34,236 nt of DNA from IMG/VR virus record IMGVR_UViG_3300028786_000153, positions 1-34,236 of that record. One strand, given 5' to 3'. The translations under genes were made by a program, and so were the position numbers. Shown piece by piece: positions 1-6,021 of this stretch (position 1 is its first letter; the number at the start of each line of letters is the position of its first letter). The notes beneath the pieces were generated by a model. That model was not told the origin of the DNA, did not search any database, and worked only from the letters and a program-made list of their open reading frames with translations. Source of the stretch: a virus.

Positions 1-375
1 GCTGAAGCTCTGGATCCACGCGTCGCGCTCCGAGTACTCGGTCGACGTCCAGTACCAATCGCCGGTTTCGACCTGGTCGTACAGCGTCGCGTAGAGCAGC
101 GCGCTCTGGCGGCGAGTGGGCAGCGCGAAGTCGTTGTGCCCTTCGTGCATCAGCTCGGCCGCCCAGGCTTTTGCGGCGTTCCAGGTGAGGCTCTTGGCCG
201 GCACGGCCGGGCAGAGGATCAGGTGGTGCTGCGGCGTGCCGTCGTCATCGCGGGCGATGCCGGCATAGATGCCGCCCTGGTCGGGCCAGGGGGCGCCGAC
301 GGCGGGGATGACAAGTGCTTCGAGGGTGGTGGTGGCTGCGCTGGCGGCGGCGTCAGCGGCGAGGGGTGATTGCAT
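1..375 (-). CDS. DUF1566/Lcl-like phage protein (3' part missing)
   Basis: This gene is read leftward from the ATG at 375 and stays open to base 1, so 125 residues are visible and the C-terminus lies outside the window. The protein has an Ala-rich start, then a region ending in LPTRRQSALLYATLYD and WYWTSTEYSE. That LPTR...ALLY...YWTSTE signature is typical of DUF1566 (Lcl C-terminal-like) proteins, which are common in phage left operons; their function is unknown to me. It is the first gene after the leftward promoter at 411-439 and so would be an early gene repressed in the lysogen. The GGAG ribosome site seven bases before the start lies in a hairpin stem (376-411). Family call is by recognition of the motif pattern only. 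Confidence 0.75.
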   Translation of the reverse strand, partial: MQSPLAADAAASAATTTLEALVIPAVGAPWPDQGGIYAGIARDDDGTPQHHLILCPAVPAKSLTWNAAKAWAAELMHEGHNDFALPTRRQSALLYATLYDQVETGDWYWTSTEYSERDAWIQSFS

Positions 376-411
376 CTTCGCTCCATCGCCCGGGATGGGC
401 GTGGAGCGAAG
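376..411. repeat. Inverted repeat covering the ribosome site of the first leftward gene
   Basis: Arms 376-391 and 397-411 pair over 15 bp with one bulged T and a 5-base loop. The outer 10 bp (CTTCGCTCCA with TGGAGCGAAG) are perfect. Transcripts from the leftward promoter should start near 404, so the RNA would keep the CCACGCCC/GGGCGATGG part of the stem. The GGAG ribosome site borders this stem. It could tune translation of the DUF1566-like gene or act as a DNA-level site; the sequence does not decide. Confidence 0.5.
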
Positions 412-439
412 TATTAGGCATGCCTACAGAAGTTGTCAA
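411..439 (-). promoter_or_regulatory. Leftward early promoter (PL-like)
   Basis: On the minus strand there is TTGACA (439-434), a 17-base spacer, and TAATAC (416-411), a near-consensus sigma-70 promoter. The predicted start is near 404, about 30 bases before the ATG at 375. One 12-bp operator overlaps the -10 and spacer, and another ends one base before the -35, so repressor binding should block it. Its spacer ends in the same AGGCATGCC as the rightward promoter. Confidence 0.8.
415..426. promoter_or_regulatory. Repressor operator OL1-like
   Basis: TAGGCATGCCTA is a perfect 12-bp palindrome that overlaps the -10 element of the leftward promoter. An identical copy lies at 1301-1312 over the -10 element of the rightward promoter, which is the arrangement expected for a shared repressor target. 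Confidence 0.75.
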
Positions 440-451
440 TAGGCGCACCTA
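440..451. promoter_or_regulatory. Repressor operator OL2-like
   Basis: TAGGCGCACCTA keeps the TAGG/CCTA arms with a varied core. It lies directly upstream of the leftward -35 element, with its centre 25 bp from that of the 415-426 operator. Confidence 0.65.
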
Positions 452-462
452 ACAGATTGTCG

Positions 463-768
463 TCAGTGCTGCATACTGACCCACTTTGCGATTGCGACGA
501 GGATTGCGATCACCACCGCGAAGCTGATCCAGCTAGTTCCAGATGATGAACTGCTGCTGGCCGGTCGCTGCTCCTGGTCGGTTCGGTTGGAATAAACGTT
601 TCGATGAGATATCCCGGTGCCGGGTATGCCGACTGAGGTGCTCGTCTTGTCTTTGCCGAATGTGACGCGGGCACCCTTCACGCCGGCAGAGATGCTGGCT
701 CCGCGCTTGCCAACGTTGAGGCTGATGCCCGGCGCGAGTTTGATCTTCTTGCGAAATTGCAGGCCCAT
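463..768 (-). CDS. DUF4236 protein with C-terminal membrane segment
   Basis: This 101-residue protein has an N-terminal DUF4236 signature: FRKKIKLAPGISLNVGK, then a repeated GARVTFG pattern and VGIPGTGIS. A Gln/Ser-rich linker follows (about 60-78), then one hydrophobic helix (about 80-97), so it is probably membrane-anchored with the small beta-rich domain on one side. It lies 77 bases downstream of the repressor gene on the same strand, preceded by a GGAG site, so it is probably made in the lysogen from the repressor transcript. This is the place that rexAB occupies in lambda, so a lysogen-expressed exclusion or envelope role is possible; that role is inference. The family's function is not known to me. 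Confidence 0.75.
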   Translation of the reverse strand: MGLQFRKKIKLAPGISLNVGKRGASISAGVKGARVTFGKDKTSTSVGIPGTGISHRNVYSNRTDQEQRPASSSSSSGTSWISFAVVIAILVAIAKWVSMQH

Positions 769-845
769 GTCACCACTCCGTAGCTCCGAATTTTCGTGAC
801 GCCATTCGCTTGTCAGGAAAGAAGTACAGGCGCGCTAGGCGCACC

Positions 846-1253
846 TCAGCCTTCTGTTCCGGTGCTTTTGGCGGGCGACGTTGCTCCCAACACCGCTCCG
901 TCAACCATAAGCTGAATGCCTGTTCGAACGTGCTCTGGGAGTGAGTAGTACTTCTCAGGAGCGACGCGCTCAAAGGGCCAGTTGGAATATCGCGGCCTAG
1001 GTTCTTCAGCTGTCAGAACCGTCGGCGAATTCGCCTCTCGAGAGCCTTTGCCGGTCAACAGCCACATTGGGTTGACTTCCAGGAACGCGGCGGCGCGCAG
1101 CAGGGGCTCCGCCTTCATATTCTCTGGGCTGGTGATCGATCTCATCCAATCGGAAACAGTTGCATCGGACACTCCGGCTCTGCGCGCCAGCTCAGCTTGG
1201 GAGGCCTTCCCCTTTATGCATTCCTTCAATCGGCCCGCGAACGTCGTCGTCAT
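846..1253 (-). CDS. cI-like phage repressor, HTH without peptidase domain
   Basis: This 135-residue protein starts with a classic HTH_3 domain (about 5-65): SQAELARRAGVSDATVSDWMR, then LEVNPMWLLTGKG. The C-terminal 65 residues show no S24/LexA-type peptidase motif, so it is shorter than lambda CI and probably not inactivated by RecA-stimulated self-cleavage. The gene faces away from the Cro-like gene with a three-operator cluster (1254-1312) between them. One operator directly abuts its ATG and overlaps its ribosome site (TAGGA), which suggests autoregulation. A candidate maintenance promoter has a fair -10 (TAACAA, 1280-1275) but a poor -35 (1303-1298) that overlaps the 1301-1312 operator, as expected if bound repressor activates it. 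Role as lysogeny repressor is inferred from fold and position. Confidence 0.85.
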   Translation of the reverse strand: MTTTFAGRLKECIKGKASQAELARRAGVSDATVSDWMRSITSPENMKAEPLLRAAAFLEVNPMWLLTGKGSREANSPTVLTAEEPRPRYSNWPFERVAPEKYYSLPEHVRTGIQLMVDGAVLGATSPAKSTGTEG

Positions 1254-1265
1254 TAGGTAATCCTA
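1254..1265. promoter_or_regulatory. Operator OR3-like
   Basis: TAGGTAATCCTA keeps both arms of the repeated palindrome and lies immediately before the repressor start codon, across its ribosome site. Occupancy here would shut down repressor synthesis. Confidence 0.6.
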
Positions 1266-1278
1266 CGGCCCCCATTGT

Positions 1279-1290
1279 TAGGTGTACTTG
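1279..1290. promoter_or_regulatory. Operator OR2-like (degenerate right arm)
   Basis: TAGGTGTACTTG has an intact left arm but a degenerate right arm. It overlaps the -35 of the rightward promoter and the candidate -10 of the repressor promoter. Its centre is 25 bp from the operator at 1254 and 22 bp from that at 1301. Confidence 0.5.
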
Positions 1291-1316
1291 ACTTGAACCA
1301 TAGGCATGCCTAACAA
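1288..1316 (+). promoter_or_regulatory. Rightward early promoter (PR-like)
   Basis: TTGACT (1288-1293), a 17-base spacer and TAACAA (1311-1316) form a good sigma-70 promoter. It mirrors the leftward promoter in spacer length and in having the palindrome TAGGCATGCCTA run into the -10. The predicted start near 1322-1323 is only two or three bases before the GTG of the Cro-like gene. Confidence 0.75.
1301..1312. promoter_or_regulatory. Operator OR1-like
   Basis: TAGGCATGCCTA is a perfect palindrome identical to the copy at 415-426 and overlaps the spacer and -10 of the rightward promoter. Confidence 0.75.
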
Positions 1317-1324
1317 TCGGCGCG

Positions 1325-1591
1325 GTGAACGATTCAGATCTGATTGACTTGCTCGGTGGCACCGCTGTCGTTGCGAAGCGCACTCGAACGCGGCCGGCTT
1401 CCGTGTCCGAATGGCGCACGGCTGGGATTCCGGTCGGACGACGCATCGAGCTAGGCGCGGCCATAGAAAAGGCAGGGGGCGGTATGCGTTGGGACCAACG
1501 TCCCGACGACTGGTTTGAGATCTGGCCCGAGCTGGTCGGCGCCGAGGGCGCGCCCGAGGTTCCGGCAACTGCTTCGAGAGAGGCGGCTTGA
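1325..1591 (+). CDS. Cro/YdaS-like small regulator
   Basis: This 88-residue protein has a short HTH of the YdaS/Cro type: LIDLLGGTAVVAKRTRTRPASVSEWRT, then GIPVGRRIELGAAIEKA and the RPDDWFEIWPELVGAEG tail that recurs in this family. In phages these proteins compete with the repressor for operators and favour lytic growth. The start is GTG at 1325; an in-frame TAG at 1301-1303 limits any extension, and no alternative ATG lies near. No ribosome site is visible and the predicted transcript starts two or three bases upstream, so the mRNA may be leaderless. It is the first gene of the rightward early operon. Confidence 0.85.
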   Translation: MNDSDLIDLLGGTAVVAKRTRTRPASVSEWRTAGIPVGRRIELGAAIEKAGGGMRWDQRPDDWFEIWPELVGAEGAPEVPATASREAA

Positions 1592-1611
1592 GATGGATCG
1601 CTCCTGGTTCG

Positions 1612-1875
1612 TCAATGGAGTGGTGACCCGCCGCTCGCAGCATCTGGACCGGACATGTGGCCGATGGCGACGTGCAGCGCCCGAAGCAGATCCTGCGCGG
1701 CGGCAGGCGTCAAGCGATGACGAATGCCAACCGAAAGCCTTGGCGCGGCAGGATTTGGGCGAGTGTGGAACTGCAGATCGATGGCCTTCAGGCCCTTCGG
1801 AAGATCCAGGTTCATGACCTCGAAATCGACGACCAGTTCTATTGGCCCCGGTCTCGGGCTGAGTTTCGATTTCAT
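1612..1875 (-). CDS. Small unknown protein, antisense to the early operon
   Basis: This is an 87-residue leftward frame with normal-looking protein composition: an acidic-hydrophobic strand pattern (IELVVDFEVMNLDLP), then LSVGIRHRLTPAAAQDLLRALHVAIG. Third codon positions are mostly G or C as in its neighbours, and a weak GAGAG site precedes the ATG at 1875. It is convergent with the Cro-like gene and divergent from the gene at 2045, so it would be transcribed against the rightward early operon. I do not recognise the family. Several overlapping rightward frames here look less protein-like. Moderate confidence only. Confidence 0.55.
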   Translation of the reverse strand: MKSKLSPRPGPIELVVDFEVMNLDLPKGLKAIDLQFHTRPNPAAPRLSVGIRHRLTPAAAQDLLRALHVAIGHMSGPDAASGGSPLH

Positions 1876-1991
1876 GGGTGCTCTCGTGGGTGAAGTTGTG
1901 GTCCTGAGAACCCGCAGCGTAGCCCACGCAGGGCGCCCACTCCGTCTTGCAAACCCAGTCCCAACGACGCCGCTGCTCTTGAGCGGCTTTC

Positions 1992-2019
1992 ACACCTCGG
2001 GCCTTCGGGCCTGAGGTGT
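1992..2019 (+). terminator. UUCG hairpin before the replication genes (tR1-like candidate)
   Basis: Arms 1992-2003 and 2008-2019 form a 12-bp stem (one G-U pair) closed by a UUCG tetraloop. A pyrimidine-rich run CTTCTCCCTTT follows at 2020-2030. It lies between the Cro-like gene and the next early gene, where lambda has tR1, so it may be a terminator or attenuator of the early rightward transcript. The T-tract is weak, so a structured leader is the alternative. The rest of 1876-2044 shows no gene; a short CGTGGG/CCCACG pair (1885-1890, 1923-1928) is the only other structure seen. Confidence 0.5.
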
Positions 2020-2044
2020 CTTCTCCCTTTACCGGTAGGCCGCC

Positions 2045-2281
2045 ATGGCACTTGAACGAAAAGACATTCGCGCCAAGCTCGACGCAGACGCGCACGCCAA
2101 GCTGAAGGCCATTTGCGAGATCGAGGATATCGACATGGCCGACTTCATCGAGCGTGAGTTGTTGCCGGTGATCAAGAAGCGGGTTCATGACGCTATGGTG
2201 CTGGCGAACAAACTCCAGCGCCTGGGATTAACCGGGAGTGCGCACCGGTCATCGGGAAAACCCGGGACTGCCCGGGAATAG
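2045..2281 (+). CDS. Small early phage protein, ribbon-helix-helix-like
   Basis: This 78-residue protein starts ALERKDIRAKLDADAHAKLKAIC, then DMADFIERELLPVIKKRVHDAMVLANKL. The opening strand and two amphipathic helices resemble Arc/MetJ-type ribbon-helix-helix proteins, and similar short proteins sit before phage replication genes. It occupies the cII position of a lambda-like map, so a DNA-binding role is plausible but not shown. The C-terminal 13 residues are encoded by a GC-rich stretch with two CCCGGGA repeats and may be variable. It ends seven bases before the next gene. Confidence 0.7.
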   Translation: MALERKDIRAKLDADAHAKLKAICEIEDIDMADFIERELLPVIKKRVHDAMVLANKLQRLGLTGSAHRSSGKPGTARE

Positions 2282-2287
2282 CGCGAA

Positions 2288-2560
2288 ATGTCAGCCGCAG
2301 TACCGCTTCGCGCCGATGAGCGCGACCCGACCGAACGCCTGAGCGCTGACGATCAGGCCACGCAGCGCGAGGCCGAGTTCCTGCAGCGCGCGCTGCTCAA
2401 CCAGCAATCCAAGGCGATGCGCCTGCCGCAGGGCGTGCCCGGTGTCTGCTCGAACTGCGTCGGGCGCTGCATGCCGACGGCGGTGTATTGCGACGAGTGG
2501 TGCCGCACCGATCACGAGTGGCGCCTCGGCCTGGCCAGGCGCACAGGGGTTCGCCGATGA
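2288..2560 (+). CDS. Cys-rich putative zinc-binding early protein
   Basis: This 90-residue protein has a polar helical N-terminus (about 10-45) and a Cys cluster: C54-x2-C57, C61, C68-x3-C72 and H76, enough for a zinc site. It recalls small phage zinc proteins (TraR/DksA-like or zinc-ribbon) but the spacing does not match the usual TraR finger well, so I give no symbol. Its stop overlaps the start of the primase-helicase gene by ATGA, so the two are probably translationally coupled and may act together in replication. Confidence 0.75.
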   Translation: MSAAVPLRADERDPTERLSADDQATQREAEFLQRALLNQQSKAMRLPQGVPGVCSNCVGRCMPTAVYCDEWCRTDHEWRLGLARRTGVRR

Positions 2561-5055
2561 TCCCTGCCGAGAGGCAAGCTGCGATCGAGCGGCGCACGGC
2601 ATTCGTCGATCGCCTGCGTGGCTCGATGCCGGCCGCAATGCGCGATCTGCCGCAGTGGCTGGTCTGGCGCTTCGAGGTCGACCCGAAGCGGCCGAAGCCG
2701 CTCAAGGTGCCGTACTACACGAACGGGCGCAAGCGCGTCGGCACGCAGGGCGACGAGGCCGACCGCCACCGCCTGGTCACCTTCGACGCGGCGCTCTCGC
2801 GGTTGCAGACGGCGATGCAGTTCGACGGTCTGGGCTTCGCCTTCCTCCCGGGCGATGGCCTGGTCGGCATCGACATCGACGGCGCGATCGACCTCGAGAC
2901 CGGCGAGATCTCGTCGATGTGCAACACGCTGATCGAGGAGTGCGCCAGCTACACCGAGAAAAGCCCCAGCGGCAAGGGTGTGCACATCATCACGCGCGGC
3001 TCGACGAAGATCTTCAAGAGCAACGACATCGGCCTCGAGGTGTTCTGCGGTGCGCAGTACTTCACCTGCTCGGGCGATCGCATGGCCACACCATCGGCGG
3101 ACGTCGTGCCGCTGGCCGATACGACGCTGGCCTACATGCGCGAGCTGGTCGACGAGGCCAAGGCGAGGGCAGGGCAGGCGAAGCTAGCCGCCGCTCCGCC
3201 GGCGCCGTCCTCGCCACCGTCTGCATCGGCCAGGTCTGCAGCTCCATCCGGTGGTGACGACTTCAAGCGCGTCAACGATGCGGCACTGCAGGCGCTCGAC
3301 GCCTGGGTGCCCGAGATCCTGCCGAAGGCCAGGCGCAGCGCGTCGACCGGTGGCTACCGCGTCGCGTCGAAGGACCTGGGCCGCCAGCTCGAGGAGGATC
3401 TGTCGATCACGCCCGAAGGCATCATGGACTTCGGCGAGGAGCAGGGCTACACCGCCATCGACCTGGTGATGCGGTGGTCCTCGTCGACGACGCCGAAGGA
3501 TGCGCTGCACTGGCTCGCCGGCCGCATCGGCGTGCAGCTCAGCACGCGGCCGCTGCGCCTGGTGTCTGCACCGTTGCCGGCGGCCGGATCGCTCAGCATG
3601 GACGACCGGCCGGAACCCCCGTCCCCCGATGAAGACGGCGCCGCTTCAGTCGTGCCGATTCGTGGGCGGCGGCGCAAAAAATCCGACACACCGCCTGAAG
3701 GGGTGGGGGGTGGCCTGAAGCGGCTGGAGCAAGGCTTTCGCCTGATCTACGGCACCGATGCGGTGTGGGACGGCGAGCAGCGCATCACGATGGCGGTGAA
3801 GAACCTGCGCCTGGTGTTCGGCAACGATGCCGTAAAGATGTGGCTGGCCAGCGGTGACCGACGCGTGGTGATGCAGCACGACATGGTGTTCGAGCCCGGC
3901 ATCGAGGTCGCCGAGCACCAGGTCAACCTGTTCGATGGCCTGCCGATGGAGCCGGTGCCGTGCGACGAGTCCGAGGTCAAGGTGATGCTCGACCTGCTGC
4001 GCCACCTCTGCAGCATGACGGCCACCGGCAAGACCAGTGCCGACGAGGTGATGGATTGGGTGCTGAAGTGGCTGGCCTTCCCGCTGCAGAATGTCGGCGC
4101 CAAGATGCGCAGCGCGCTGGTGTTCCACGGCCCGCAGGGCACCGGCAAGAATCTCTTCTTCGACTGCATTCGCTCGATGTACGGCAAGTACGGCCGCATG
4201 GTTGGCCAGACCGAGCTCGACGACAAGTTCAACGACTGGCTCAGCGCGAAGCTGCTGATCATCGGCAACGAGGTCGTCACCCGGCAGGAGCTGTTCCACA
4301 ACAAGAACAAGCTCAAGTGGATCGTCACCGAAGACGAGATCCCGATTCGCGGTATGCACCAGACGGTGCGCTGGGAGAGCAACCACGCGCAGGTGGTCTT
4401 CCTGAGCAACGAAAACCAGCCGATCGCGGTGGAGAAGGACGATCGGCGCCACCTGGTCGTCTACACCCCGGTCGCCGGCGACGAGGATCTGTACCTGCGG
4501 GTGGCCGACTTCCTGAAGGATGGCGGCGCCGGCAAGTTCATGCATTACCTGCAGTGCTATGACACCTCGGGCTTCGGCGAGCACACGAAGCCGATCATGA
4601 CCGAGGCCAAGGCCGCGCTGATCGAGCTCAGCCTCAAGCCCGCCGAGCGCTTCGTCAACGAATGGCTGCAGGGCCTCCTCGCCCTCCCGATCCATGTGTG
4701 CTCCGCAGAGCAGCTGTATCGCGTCTTCCGCCGCTGGTGCGACATGACCGGCGAGAAGTGGCCGATGTCGCAGGCGCAGTTCACCCAGACCGCGACGCGC
4801 CACGTGCTCGAGCGCGTGCAGCGCCACCCGGAGAGCGGCGAGCGATTGCCGCCAAAGCTCGCCTACAAGGTGGTGATGCTCAAGCACGAGATCGGGCCGC
4901 GCAAGGCCATGCGCTGCTGGATACCCCGTGGCACGGCGCCGCCTGACGGTGTGAGCGAAGGCGAGTGGGCGGCCGCGGCGGTGGAGTCATTCGAGCTCAC
5001 CGCGTCGCGCTACGGGCGCCTCAGCGCCCACGAAGATGAGGAGCCACCCCGATGA
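2557..5055 (+). CDS. Primase-polymerase/SF3-like helicase fusion (DUF5906, NrS-1-like)
   Basis: This 832-residue protein should prime and unwind phage DNA. The N-terminal archaeo-eukaryotic primase-like domain (about 30-190) has the metal-binding GIDIDG (D106, D108), the SPSGKGVHI block with H143, and EVFCGAQYFTCSGD. A Pro/Ser/Ala-rich linker (about 210-235) precedes a middle domain. The C-terminal helicase (about 500-660) has Walker A GPQGTGKN (525-532), LLIIGNEV as the likely B-like strand, and VVFLSNEN followed by DDRRHLVV, as in DUF5906 and virus-type primase-helicases. The ATG at 2557 is chosen because it overlaps the previous stop and has AGGGG upstream; an in-frame ATG at 2488 would overlap the preceding gene by 73 bases. 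A single protein carrying both activities suggests phage-autonomous initiation at a nearby origin. Confidence 0.9.
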   Translation: MIPAERQAAIERRTAFVDRLRGSMPAAMRDLPQWLVWRFEVDPKRPKPLKVPYYTNGRKRVGTQGDEADRHRLVTFDAALSRLQTAMQFDGLGFAFLPGDGLVGIDIDGAIDLETGEISSMCNTLIEECASYTEKSPSGKGVHIITRGSTKIFKSNDIGLEVFCGAQYFTCSGDRMATPSADVVPLADTTLAYMRELVDEAKARAGQAKLAAAPPAPSSPPSASARSAAPSGGDDFKRVNDAALQALDAWVPEILPKARRSASTGGYRVASKDLGRQLEEDLSITPEGIMDFGEEQGYTAIDLVMRWSSSTTPKDALHWLAGRIGVQLSTRPLRLVSAPLPAAGSLSMDDRPEPPSPDEDGAASVVPIRGRRRKKSDTPPEGVGGGLKRLEQGFRLIYGTDAVWDGEQRITMAVKNLRLVFGNDAVKMWLASGDRRVVMQHDMVFEPGIEVAEHQVNLFDGLPMEPVPCDESEVKVMLDLLRHLCSMTATGKTSADEVMDWVLKWLAFPLQNVGAKMRSALVFHGPQGTGKNLFFDCIRSMYGKYGRMVGQTELDDKFNDWLSAKLLIIGNEVVTRQELFHNKNKLKWIVTEDEIPIRGMHQTVRWESNHAQVVFLSNENQPIAVEKDDRRHLVVYTPVAGDEDLYLRVADFLKDGGAGKFMHYLQCYDTSGFGEHTKPIMTEAKAALIELSLKPAERFVNEWLQGLLALPIHVCSAEQLYRVFRRWCDMTGEKWPMSQAQFTQTATRHVLERVQRHPESGERLPPKLAYKVVMLKHEIGPRKAMRCWIPRGTAPPDGVSEGEWAAAAVESFELTASRYGRLSAHEDEEPPR

Positions 5056-5062
5056 CCCCGCA

Positions 5063-5278
5063 CCTGTTACGCGCATCGCGTAACGTGTTTCGAGCGCTAA
5101 GCCGCGTCGTTACGTGCGTTTCGCCTGTTACGGCACTTCTCCGCGTATGTGCGCGCACGGGGCCACCGATCCCCAATCCACTGTCATTTGCTCCATGCGG
5201 GAGAAGTGCGCGTAACGGCGTAACGCACGTAACGACGCGGCCTGCAGGCGAAACGTCGCGCGTAACGCGCGTAACACC
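5063..5278. repeat. Large inverted repeat of GTTACG/CGTAAC motifs; candidate origin
   Basis: Nine GTTACG/CGTAAC hexamers occur in about 210 bp: 5066, 5109 and 5127 forward, and 5079, 5211, 5219, 5228, 5261 and 5270 reversed. The inner arms 5101-5141 and 5201-5241 are 41 bases each and nearly complementary, including a perfect 17-bp part (5101-5117 with 5225-5241). Symmetry continues more loosely outward to about 5063 and 5278, and a small perfect hairpin lies at 5066-5084. The centre (5142-5200) is unique. The placing directly after the primase-helicase suggests iterons of a replication origin, or a structured single-strand priming site. A regulatory RNA structure is the alternative. Confidence 0.6.
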
Positions 5279-5326
5279 CCTCCCTTCTTCTTCGAAGAGA
5301 AGAGCGGAGATTGTTTGGAGCCGGCC

Positions 5327-5935
5327 ATGCAGATAAGCATCAAGACCAACTTCCCGCAGGTGCAACGCAAGCTCGACGGGCTTCAGGCCGATCTACGGGA
5401 CATCGTCCTGGTGAGCACGATCAACAAGACCCTGGACCAAGCGCAGACCTCCATGGTTCGGGAGATCACGGCCGAGTTCAATGTGAAGGCGGCCTACGTG
5501 AGACAGCGATTGCGCATTCGACGGGCCAGCACCAAGGGGCGCTTCACCATCGCGGGCTCATTGATTGGTGGTTCAAGCAATCGCGGCCGCTCGGCAAACA
5601 TCATCGCCTTCGTCGAGAGGGTGGTCACGCTGGCAGAAGGGCGCAGGCGGGCCAAGGCAGGTACACAGAACCAACTGTTCGTGAAGGTCAAGCGCGTCGG
5701 ACCTAAGAAGCCATTGAAGGGCGCCTTCATCGGCAATCAGGGGCGCACCGTCTTCATTCGCGAAGGCAAGTCGCGCTTGCCCATCAAGCCTGTGCAGGTC
5801 ATCGACGTGGCACAGATGTTCAACACCAAGCGCATCAATGCCAAGGTCGTTGCGACGATGAAGGACAGGTTCCCGACCAACTTCGATCGCGAGGCCCGCT
5901 ACTACGTGGCGCGCTTCAATCGGTCCTCCAAATGA
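5327..5935 (+). CDS. Minor tail Z-like protein
   Basis: This 202-residue basic protein matches the prophage minor tail Z pattern: the N-terminal ISIKTNFPQVQRKLDGLQ, then INKTLDQAQTSMVREITAEFNVKAAYVRQRLRI, and a C-terminal region with RFPTNFDREARYYVARF. In lambda, gpZ acts at tail completion or joining. The ATG at 5327 follows GGAG with six bases between; a TTG four codons upstream is possible but would overlap that site. It is isolated from the tail module and sits just before the terminase genes, so it may serve in joining rather than the tail proper. Its codons look somewhat less GC-rich than the neighbours'. Confidence 0.75.
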   Translation: MQISIKTNFPQVQRKLDGLQADLRDIVLVSTINKTLDQAQTSMVREITAEFNVKAAYVRQRLRIRRASTKGRFTIAGSLIGGSSNRGRSANIIAFVERVVTLAEGRRRAKAGTQNQLFVKVKRVGPKKPLKGAFIGNQGRTVFIREGKSRLPIKPVQVIDVAQMFNTKRINAKVVATMKDRFPTNFDREARYYVARFNRSSK

Positions 5936-6021
5936 ACGGGTCCTCCTGGAGCCCAGACCACACACGGGTGCGAAACGGCTCAGATTCGCTCCAGTTTCGG
6001 CGCTTCCTACGGAGTAAGTAA
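5936..6021. other. Non-coding gap before terminase; possible cos/terminase-binding region
   Basis: These 86 bases hold no gene. They contain a CGAAAC/GTTTCG pair about 17 bases apart (about 5970-6000) and a short CTCCTGGAG palindrome near 5947. In lambda-type phages cos lies just upstream of the small terminase gene, so this is the natural place for it. No lambda-like cosN sequence is recognisable. The GGAG at the right end is the ribosome site of the next gene. Confidence 0.25.

Noticed and set aside
1515-2014. Several overlapping rightward frames between the Cro-like gene and 2045
   Set aside because: Their products are Arg/Pro-rich and lack ribosome sites or protein-like patterns; the leftward frame 1612-1875 is more convincing.
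2262-2279. Two CCCGGGA repeats as an operator
   Set aside because: They lie at the end of a coding frame, occur only here and are not near a promoter.
2488-2556. Longer N-terminus for the primase-helicase
   Set aside because: The extension would overlap the zinc-protein gene by 73 bases and is Arg/Pro-rich; the ATGA-coupled start at 2557 has a ribosome site.
5052-5336. Rightward 94-residue frame starting in an ATGA overlap with the primase-helicase stop
   Set aside because: The coupling is suggestive, but nearly the whole frame is the GTTACG inverted repeat, giving low-complexity V-T/R-V-T peptides. The repeat explains it better; a conserved peptide in relatives would change this.
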